Source: Linnemannia schmuckeri (taxonomy: Eukaryota; Mortierellomycota; Mortierellomycetes; Mortierellales; Mortierellaceae). Taken from it: 64,000 nt of DNA. Under the pieces are notes generated by a model. That model had not been told where the DNA came from. It worked only from the letters and a program-made list of their open reading frames with translations, and made no database searches. Positions within the stretch are counted from its first letter, which is position 1; every line of letters starts with the position of its first letter. Location of the stretch: NCBI GenBank assembly GCA_029449235.1, contig JANATG010000004.1, forward strand, positions 558,001-622,000, written 5' to 3'. Below are positions 56,319 to 64,000 of the stretch, in pieces. The translations under genes and the position numbers were made by a program.

Positions 56319-57439
56319 ATGTTGTCAAAAGCAACTTGCATCGCCGTCCACACCCTCGTCACAATCCTCTCCATCCGACCCCCCGTCTCATCCACCACGA
56401 AAGAAAAGGCAGACAAAGTCAAGGATGAAGGGCGCTTCTCCTTCGTCATGACCAAATTGATGCCCCGTTTCGGAGGATCCGCTGCCATCATCGCCGCCAC
56501 TTTGCATATCCTGTTGATGTCCAGGAGGGTCATCTCGGGAGAGTTGAGGGCTTGGCAGGTCTTGACAACGCTGTCGGGTGTCCTGGGGTATTTGTTGAGA
56601 TCTTGGTCTTTTAGAACTCTGGATCGCTTCTTCACTGTAAGTTTTTTTTTCATGTTGACAGGGAGAAAGGACATGGAGCACAGTAGTAATAGCAGCAGCA
56701 GCAGCAAGCGCAAGACGACAACACCGACTATCGTTCCTGCCAGCTGATAGACGGAGTAGCACGGGAGCAGTAATAGCAGTAGCAGCAGTAGCAGCAGTAG
56801 CAGCAAGCGGAAGACGACAACAGCGACTACCATTCCCGCCAGCTGATAGGCAGAGTAGCACGAGACGAAATGAACGAACCAAGGGATGATAAAAAAGCAT
56901 TCCAGAGATCAAGGAGGGAGTTGTTAAATCAAGGGTGAACGAAGAAACAGCAACAGGATCATCAAGTTCGATTCGAAAATTACAACAGGACAAGAGGGGA
57001 GCACAAAAATTATTCAGAAATGAACAAGCGTCCCCTATGCATACAGCAAAGCCAAACAACTCACCCCTTTTCCCTCACCTCTTCCTAACTCACGCTTCTC
57101 TCCAAAAAATAGTACTCGCTCACGATCCGCTCGGACCACCGCCTGGTCCAAGACGGACCTTACAAGTATCTCCTCCACCCCTCCTATACTGGCCTGATGC
57201 TCACTGGCATTCCTTATATTTTCTCGCTCGCCTACGAGGGCTACTGGACTGACGTCCTCAAGCCCCTCATGCCCGTCCCCATCCCCGGTCTCCTGATCAC
57301 CCTTGGAGGGTTGATCATCTGTTATAGATTGACGACTTATAGAGTCCAAGGAGAGGAGAAGATGCTGTCGCAGCATTTCGGGTCCGAGTGGAAGACTTAT
57401 GCCAGCCAGCGCTGGAGATTCATCCCCTTCATCGTCTAA
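56319..57439 (+). CDS. Isoprenylcysteine carboxyl methyltransferase-like membrane protein (ICMT family)
   Basis: Two exons (56319-56636 and 57113-57439) close in frame to 214 aa. ICMT is an ER membrane enzyme that methyl-esterifies the C-terminal prenylcysteine of CaaX proteins using AdoMet. The second exon has the AdoMet-binding signature: RSDHRLVQDGPYKYLLHPSY TG, and later GEEKMLSQHFGSEWKTYASQ RWRFIPF (E-x8-F-x4-Y pattern). Hydrophobic segments occur near residues 45-65, 75-95, 125-145 and 155-180. The protein lacks the two extra N-terminal helices of some orthologues, so it may be an ICMT-related methyltransferase rather than Ste14 itself. The 476-bp intron contains a tandem duplication. 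Confidence 0.8.
56675..56862 (+). repeat. Tandem duplication (about 90-98 bp units) with AGC/AGT repeats inside the ICMT-like intron
   Basis: GGAGCA...AGTAATAGCAGCAGC...AAGACGACAAC...GCCAGCTGATAG...GAGTAGCACG occurs twice (about 56675-56763 and 56764-56862). The copies differ in length of the AGC/AGT runs and by a few substitutions. It is spliced out and does not affect the frame. Confidence 0.75.
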
Positions 57440-57843
57440 ATCTTTTGGGCGTTTTTTCGCCTTTTATTTTTCATAGTTCCTGACCTGATCCCTCCATCAC
57501 TTCATTTAGTCTCTCTGATCTCTATCTTGATTTCAAGAATATTTCTTTCAACAACAACAACTATTATACCATTTCTGTTTCCTTTTTTTCCTTCATAATT
57601 AAGAATAAATACCATCCTCTTTCTGATTCACGTTGTTGCTTGTGTCTTTTTGTGCCACCCTGATGATAGCGCGAATTTGTTTGTGTTATCGAATGGTAAA
57701 ATTGTGTTATTTGCACATGAAATGATGATAAATTCTATGAAAATGAATCGATAATAGGTCTCCTCTTTGTACTACCTCTCCTGCCATCCCGTCAATTATT
57801 CCCTCCTTAGTCTCGTTTTTGTTGCACCGCATTCCAAGCTGCC
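57440..57843. terminator. Convergent 3' flanks of the ICMT-like gene and MRPL4
   Basis: 404 bp between two converging genes. AAGAATAAAT near 57601 is a candidate poly(A) signal for the ICMT-like gene. No coding sequence seen. Confidence 0.35.
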
Positions 57844-59324
57844 TCAGATCTTCAACTTCTTTTCGAGGTAGCGGACAGACTGACGATCAATAACAACCAT
57901 CTGACGCTTCAGCAACCTCAAGACATCAGCCTCCTGCATGACTGCAACATCGACCTGCTGCAAGTTGGACGTTGCGCGCCACAGGTTCTGGTTCTCGGCA
58001 TGAGCAACTACAAGAACCGAATCCCATCCATGACGACGCTGGATTGCCTCAAACTGGCGCGTCTTGTGTGAATCCAACGACAGATCGTCAACAATCACGA
58101 GCTGATCCTGCGCAAACTTGGTAGACAGCGCAATGCGGAGACCCATATCCTGAACCTTGCGGGGCAGCTCGCTCGAGTGGTCCCTAGGCTTGGGTCCAAA
58201 CGCCAATCCACCTATTCAGCACATATGAGATGTAAAAACATACAAGTTAATTATTACAGTCAACAATAACAAAGGCGGTCTGTCTTAATGCTAGGAGCAA
58301 GAAAAAAGAAATAACACATACCTCCACGACGCTGGGGGGTGCGGAGGGAACCGACACGGGCAGCACCACGACCCTTCTGGGGGGCAGCCTTCCTGGTGGT
58401 TCCGCTGACCTCTCCACGAGACTTTGTCGACTGAGTTCCCTGACGCTCAGCATCTCTCTGCCAGACTACAACACGGTGCAAGATATCCTTGCGAAGAGGG
58501 GCGCCAAAGACCTTGCGCTGCAATTGAATCAAATCCTTGGGCTCATTGGTCTTAAAGTCCCGAATCCAGGCCTGAAGGGGTGTATGGAAACTGCTGAGAG
58601 GTTCCTCTTCGTGTTGTGATGATGCTGTTGATGGTGCTGTGGTGGATGATGTGAATGTAGACGCTGTAGTTGGTGTATCGATTGCCTCGGCGCGGGGTGC
58701 TGTGAATGTAGAAAACCGAGATGTGGCTAGTTGGTTTATAGATATTGGAGATGATGATTAGGAGATAAGTTGTTGATTCTTAATGTGTCCTGTATCTCTC
58801 GTCCAGACATAGTCTTCCTTGGTAGTGTTCATGGTTCTCGCTTGTGGTCACTGTGAGGCGTGTGCCTCCGACGTCAAGTAACTTACCGAATGCCTTCAAT
58901 GCAGCCTAGAAAAGTTGACGAGAAGTAAAAAGTAAAAAACGGTAGGGGTGTTAGAAAACAACGAGGTGATCAATATTGACGCGAGACGTTGAAGTGTAAA
59001 TGAAAAAGAACAGAGGCAATGTCAGGCGATTGATGTTAGTGTCCCCAGCTTCCTTCCAGTAAGTAGAGCGTGTGTATGGATGGATTACATCCCGTCGGTT
59101 GATACTGTAATTCATTGCTCGACTGCCAATGCCTGGTTGTTGATTTGCTGAGGATGTGTTGTTGTTCAGGGACAAGCTTTATTGTCTGGTTCCCCGATGC
59201 TGCTCCGGGTGAAGGAATGTGTTGCCTGGTTGTTGTGAGTGTCCTGCCTCTGTAGGATATGAGCTTATTTTACCGAGGGCTGGGCGATGAATCCGGGGCG
59301 GATGACTTTAAGGAGGGAAGCCAT
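57844..59324 (-). CDS. MRPL4: Mitochondrial large-subunit ribosomal protein uL4m
   Basis: Four exons close in frame to 271 aa: 59274-59324, 58887-58905 (only 19 nt), 58322-58699 and 57844-58211. uL4 lines the nascent-peptide exit tunnel of the mitoribosome. The start MASLLKVIRPGFIAQPS is basic and hydrophobic and suits mitochondrial import. A Thr/Ser-rich linker follows. The uL4 core then reads VFGAPLRKDILHRVVVWQRD, with the tunnel loop GTTRKAAPQKGRGAARVGSL RTPQRRGG, then FGPKPRDHSSELPRKVQDMG, and the C-terminal part LVIVDDLSLDSHKTRQFEAI. The micro-exon encoding AALKAF is required to keep the frame. Known as Yml6 in yeast. Confidence 0.9.
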
Positions 59325-59771
59325 TGCTGTATGTGTGAGGATGCAGAGAGGAGAATGCGGAGAAAAGAATACGAGAGTGAGTGAGTGAGAGGGAGAGAAG
59401 GTAAGAGGTATGTAGGTTTGGGCCTCTGTGCCGGTTATTGTTTACAAAAGTGTGACTGCGAATCGAATTGTGTCAATTTCAGGGACAACCAACTACCGTA
59501 GACGAAGCACACGACCAGAGAAAGAGAAAGAAGATACAGGTAGAGAGAAAGGCCTAGAATGAACGCATTCGTTCTTTCTTTTACATTTCAAAAAAACAAT
59601 GAAAAAAGTGAAGTAAACATTCAAAAGCAGTTGTCATGGAAAATAGATATGTTTTGAAAAAAAAGAAACGAGAAGGGGACTTTTTTTTATTCTATAGTAC
59701 ATACATGCAAGTGTAAATGGTATGATTGTGGGATGATTGCTATTGACTCGCTTCCTCAGACATAATTTTTT
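59325..59771. other. Spacer between MRPL4 start and permease 3' end
   Basis: GA-rich leader of MRPL4 (about 59340-59410), then AT-rich 3' flank of the permease gene. No gene recognised. Confidence 0.35.
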
Positions 59772-61156
59772 TTAAACAAACATCTTTAGGACACGCTTCC
59801 AGGCAGGGCCGTGAGGTTTCAAGTCCTCCTTGTCAGACTCGGAGGGGACAAAGCGACCAGTATCAAGATCGGCCTCCACAGCCTTGATCAGCTTGGTTCC
59901 ACGGGTGTACTTGTAGGAGAAGAAGAGGATCGCAGACATGACCCAAGGGAACCAGGCTCCCAAAAGACCCTGAGCATATGAGTCACGCTCCTTGCGGTAG
60001 GCTGCCAACAAGTCCTCGGAGGCACCAGAACCAGGGTGGTGAGGAGGGTCGATGACCGACAAGTACCAGGTAGCAATAATACAGCAGCAGCCGACAAGGG
60101 TGGCCAAGATATTGCCGTAAGGGTAACCCCAGGAAACGTAGGGGAGCTCGCTGGTGGCACGACCCTGAGCCTTCCAGCAGTAGCGGAAGCGGAAGTGGAG
60201 GAACAAGATCAAGATCCAGGATTGGAAGATGATCGAACCAATAATGGAGACGAACCACTGGAAGACAACGCCAGAGCCGACAAAGATGGTGATCAATGAC
60301 AAGCACGAGCATGCAGTGACAATACCGACAGCAACGACTGGGACACCGCGCGAGTTGGTGTAACCGATCTTCTTGTGGGCCCATCCGTTACGGGAGAGCG
60401 ACAGCAACATGCGGGTAGCGACGTAGAAGTCAGAGTTAATGGCCGAGAAGACAGAGGTGAAGACGACGGCGTTCATGTAGTTGGCAGCACCCTTCAAACC
60501 GGCCTTGACGAAGACAATGGTGAAAGGAGCCTGGGCAGCAGATCCAGCAGAGTTGATCAACAAGGGGTCGTTGTTGGCTACAATCGAGCCGAGCAAGAAG
60601 ATCGAGGAGAGGTAGAAAAAGGCAATACGGATCAAGACGGTGTTGACAGCGCGGGGAACGTGCTTGTGGGGGTTGCGGGACTCGGCAGCAGTGACACCAG
60701 TCATCTCGGATCCACCATAGGCATATCCGACAGAGACCAAGGTGGTAATGAAGCCCATAAAGCCGCCCTTGAAGGGAGCACCCTCGATGTGCCAGTTGGA
60801 GACACCGTAGGTGGTACCACCAATGGCGCCAGCATCAACAAGGATACCGCAGATAATGAAGATGATGATGGTAACGACCTTGAGAATAGAAAACCAGTAT
60901 TCGAGCTCTCCGTAGGCCTGGACACCGGCCATGTTGATGAAGATCATTAATACGATAATAATAACGGGAACAACCCAGGAGGGGAACGACGAATCCTTGC
61001 CAATCCAGAACTCGACAATGACAGCAGAAGCTGACAGCTCTGCTGGGATGGTCAATGCCCAGTTGATAAAGTACATCCAACTTTTTAACGCATTTTTAAA
61101 AGGAAGAGAAAACGGAGGTGCGTTGTTAGCATTTTGATACATGGTTCTTATGGTTG

Positions 61157-61187
<31 letters not shown>

Positions 61188-61655
61188 AAGGGAGTGATGG
61201 GTCGTCTGTGACGACACATCAATACATGGTTCTTATGGTTGTTCAATGCACATTTCAGCGATCAAGTAAGGCAGTCGGCACGTGACTTACGTCATTTGGA
61301 AGGAGAAGGCCTCGTCGAAGACACGACCACCCCAGGCGTTGAAGGCGCCAGGCAAGGGCAAGAGGGTAGCGATTTCACCAATGGCCTGGCAGACGAAGAT
61401 GAGCCAGAGACCGATGAGGGCGTAGGCGAGAAGAGCACCACCGGGTCCAGCAGTGGCGATGGTCGAACCGGAGGTCAAGAAGAGACCCGTACCGATGGTA
61501 CCAGAAATGGCGATCATGACCATATGGCGCAGACGGAGGTCGCGCTTGAGACCCTCTTGTGCGGCATCCATATGGTGCTCGTTGCGATCGACATCCTGCA
61601 TCTGGTCGATCTCGTACTTTTCAGACATCTCGTGTCCGTCTTCGTGCTTGGACAT
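59772..61655 (-). CDS. Amino-acid permease (APC superfamily, fungal YAT type)
   Basis: Two exons (61291-61655 and 59772-61080) close in frame to 557 aa. This is a plasma-membrane proton-coupled amino-acid importer with about 12 membrane segments. The cytosolic N-terminus MSKHEDGHEMSEKYEIDQMQ precedes the TM1 signature HMVMIAISGTIGTGLFLTSG near residue 45. Then come GPGGALLAYALIG, WMYFINWALTIPAELSA, TAAESRNPHKHVPRAVNTVL (conserved loop after TM5) and WFSIIGSI-like C-terminal helices. Cytosolic lysines in both tails could serve ubiquitin-dependent endocytosis, as known for the family. The start at 61655 is preferred over an ATG inside the intron (61217) because it supplies TM1-TM2. The intron carries a poly(A)-type insertion. 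Substrate range is not readable. Confidence 0.93.
61137..61243 (-). mobile_element. Short poly(A)-tailed retroinsertion flanked by 22-bp direct repeats, in the permease intron
   Basis: A 22-bp word beginning ATACATGGTTCTTATGG occurs at 61137-61158 and exactly again at 61222-61243. Between them, read on the minus strand, is about 37 bp (TGATGTGTCGTCACAGACGA, then CCCATCACTCCCTTGGT) followed by an A tract of about 26-28. A tail of A plus long target duplications is the signature of LINE-type reverse transcription of an RNA. The insert is short, as from a 5'-truncated or small RNA. Confidence 0.7.
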
Positions 61656-64000
61656 TTTTGTGTTAGTTGTGAAGGTTGAAAGAGAAGGAGATAGTGTTGA
61701 AGAGATGAAGTCGTAAGGGAGAGCGAAAGTGAGAGAGAAGTAAAGAGATAGAGAGAGAGAGAAGCGAAGACAAGGTAGGGAAGGAAGTGGTGGTCAGGAC
61801 AGAGTCGAGAGAAAAACAGGGGAAAAGGGGTAGGGGTCCCTTCCTTTATATGAATTGCCGTTGAAGGGCAAAAGTGCAAAGAGGAGGGACGTTCAACAGG
61901 AATGGACGCTCATCAACAGGGGGATCAGTGTCTATCAAAGCGCACTCTTCATTAGTGATTAAATGAAAAGTATAAGTGATTCAATCACACTCGAATCTAA
62001 TTGGCTGGCCAGAAGGCACCCAGAGCGTGATTTCTTGCTGGATCGAGTGGACAGCCACTTCTCTCCTCTACTTCCTTTTTGGACCTTCTTGTTCTTGTTG
62101 TCGACTTGTTTGTCCTCCTTTTGGCTCGTCTTGGCCGAAAATAAACCGATTATGAATATGAAAGGAGCAAACTAAGAGAAAGAGAGAAAAAAAAAAAGAG
62201 GGGGAGTCCAACAGAGCAGAGCCTATTACACTTTCGCCCCTTGGCCTTTTGCCTTGTCCCAAAAATCAAAAATGCGCTAATCTTTACTTCTTGCACACCT
62301 TGGCAGAGGAAAAAAGGCCGTTTGTCTTCTTGCCACTCACTCTCTGTATTGTATCGACTGCAGGTTACCTTTTCCTTCTTTCAATGCTCAACAAACAGGT
62401 CCAGAACTTGTCTTAAGTCTCTCCGTCTCTCCCTTCCCTTCCGACTTGATATATCATGGCCATAGATCCAAGAAGGTAGAAAAAAAAGTGTTCTAGCCAA
62501 TCCTGTACCATGACGCACCTGGATGCCTCGTCGCGTGCTCCTGCTCGCAAAGGACTGGTCAGAATTCGGGGGAGTGGGTGGGGGGCTCGGTCGGTACCCT
62601 GTTGAGCGAGAGAGAGCGAAACAGGAATGCCTCCTATCATTGCAGCCTGCTCAACCTGCAGTTCTTTCATTTGACCAACCTGCCCATGGTACCATCACAG
62701 AACCCATCCACTCTCATTCTCATTTCTTTGTATCTCCCAACCAAGTCAAGGCCTTGATCTTCTTGGATTCTACTCGTCTCTCTTCTCTATCCACCATCTC
62801 GTGTTGGGCGCCTGTTGTGCCCGCATTTCGTTGTAATTAATGATGTCTTTGTTTATTTTTGTGTCTTCCGTCTGTGTGTTTGTGAACACAGTAAGAAACA
62901 AACAAATTCCCCCAAGAAGAGTAATATTCGCACAGTACAACAACTGCAAAAAACAACAAACGACTCCCAGAATGGGTCTTTAGTGGGATGGTTGGACACC
63001 TTCTCTGCCTTCGCTGTCCGAATGCCTACCCAAAACGGATTTATGTCTACCTCGTCTGTCCGAAAGAGCAAAAAAACTAAATTGAACAATAAACTAAACT
63101 AAACCTTAGGTGCATTCGACGAATCAAAAGACGAGGAAGAGAAGGGACAAGGCTTCACATGACCCTGGAGAAGAAAATGGCCGCTTTGGCACTTTTTCGA
63201 AGAAGATAAGGAAGAAAGGGCTTTCTGCAAGAGGCTTCAATCGGCTAGATCAAATGCTTTACTTATTACACTGCTGTTTTAGGCTGATGGCGTACGTATA
63301 CATGTATACCGACATAAAAACGAAACAAGAACAAAGTGTAAAGAAAGTTAGAGAAGCAGAGCGCCACGTCGGAGTGAACTCCGAGGGGCAAAAGCGAAGT
63401 GGCCACAACGGAAGGAAAGAAGACAAGGTAGTGAACGTCTCGATGGAATAGACATGGATGAGAAGCGGGAACTAGTTGAGATTGGCGTTCGTAAGAAGAG
63501 TGGAGCACTGACTGCTGCTGTCCCCACGCTTGTAAACATCGCCCTCCTCACCGTCGCTCTCCCTATATCTCGTTGTACGATATTCAGGGCACTCGTCTTG
63601 TGCCCCTTTCTTTTTGTCACTTTTGTATGTGCCGTTGCTGGATTCAGGGGTACTGTGTGCGTGGAGACGCAGCTCTCCTACACAGTTTTCATTTTCCTTT
63701 TTGCCCCTATCTTTCTCACCTTCTTACCCCTCTCTCTCCTCCACTCTCCCTCTATCCTCCACACACAGCTCGGTCTTTTTTGTGCCTTCTTTTGCTTTCG
63801 ATTATTTTGCTCACACGCACACTCTGCATTGCAGGTTATGGATTTCATTTCAGAAATCAATTTTTAGATACAAAGAGACCAAACAAAAAAACAAAAACAA
63901 AAACAGAAGAAAAACAGTCGACTGGTGCAAGGGTGGAGTCGGGATCGCCAAAACAAACATGTCCTGTACTCATGTCTACACACATTTCAATTTGTTTGTG
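61656..64000. other. Permease promoter and right-hand region without recognised gene
   Basis: 61656-61860 is GA-rich on the plus strand (CT-rich on the permease strand) and is the probable permease leader and promoter. From 61.9 to 64.0 kb no protein family, RNA gene or repeat was recognised. The longest frames (62815-63102 and 63454-63867 plus) are low in conserved features; a gene with introns starting beyond the right edge cannot be excluded. Confidence 0.4.

Noticed and set aside
56150..57059. Two overlapping minus-strand frames over the ICMT-like gene (Val/Leu and Ala/Thr repeats)
   Set aside because: They are translations of the AGC/AGT intron repeats and antisense of the methyltransferase exon.
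59772..61217. Permease start at the ATG at 61217
   Set aside because: That ATG is inside the intron, reads through an A/T homopolymer as poly-Lys and lacks TM1-TM2; the upstream exon restores the family N-terminus.
63454..63867. 137-codon plus-strand frame near the right edge
   Set aside because: It is hydrophobic because of a CT-rich stretch; no conserved motif, signal peptide or splice support was seen.
1..64000. CRISPR arrays and tRNA genes
   Set aside because: No regularly spaced palindromic repeats with unique spacers and no convincing T-loop plus anticodon arrangement were seen; a tRNAscan run would be decisive for tRNAs.

Overview
The window is eukaryotic, multi-intron DNA that reads as an early-diverging fungus, most likely Mortierellomycota (Mortierella and relatives). 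The reasons are short GT-AG introns, CT/GA-rich promoters, housekeeping genes of fungal type (V-ATPase subunit a, SRP68, mitochondrial uL4, amino-acid permease), a 5S rRNA segment lying just downstream of the 28S 3' end, and lineage-typical expansions (HSP70-like, Crinkler-like, Fanzor-like, FAD monooxygenases). The species assignment is inference; no search was possible. Exon coordinates come from reading splice sites and checking that the frames close; no transcript evidence was available.

Layout. 1-11.3 kb is a housekeeping block: V-ATPase subunit a (minus, runs off the left edge), SRP68 (plus), a SET-domain lysine methyltransferase (plus) and a small secreted cysteine-rich protein (minus). 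12-54.1 kb is a minus-strand tandem array of seven-exon FAD-dependent monooxygenase genes. Six copies read as intact (called A, D, F, G, H, I; 464-472 aa) and four pieces are broken (B, C, E, J). Between B and C lies about 16.6 kb of unrelated DNA: a Fanzor-like relic, LTR and gag remnants, MITEs, a coiled-coil gene with a duplicated exon, an HSP70-like gene, a Crinkler-like fragment, a pogo/Tigger transposon with a nested solo LTR, tandem repeats, and 28S and 5S rRNA pieces. 54.6-64 kb returns to housekeeping genes: an isoprenylcysteine methyltransferase-like gene (plus), mitochondrial ribosomal protein L4 (minus) and an amino-acid permease (minus).

Main reading. B holds only exons 6-7 and C only exons 1-5 of the same gene type, and the 16.6-kb block sits exactly where intron 5 should be. 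The block starts with the 3' half of a 5S rRNA gene and ends with 28S 3' end, spacer and the 5' half of 5S. The simplest explanation is one monooxygenase gene split by integration of an rDNA-bearing circle opened inside 5S, with the interior later remodelled by transposons and gene-sized insertions. Apart from this, the array looks like repeated duplication of one flavoenzyme gene with ongoing decay; its substrate cannot be read from sequence. No tRNA gene, CRISPR array or biosynthetic core enzyme was seen.
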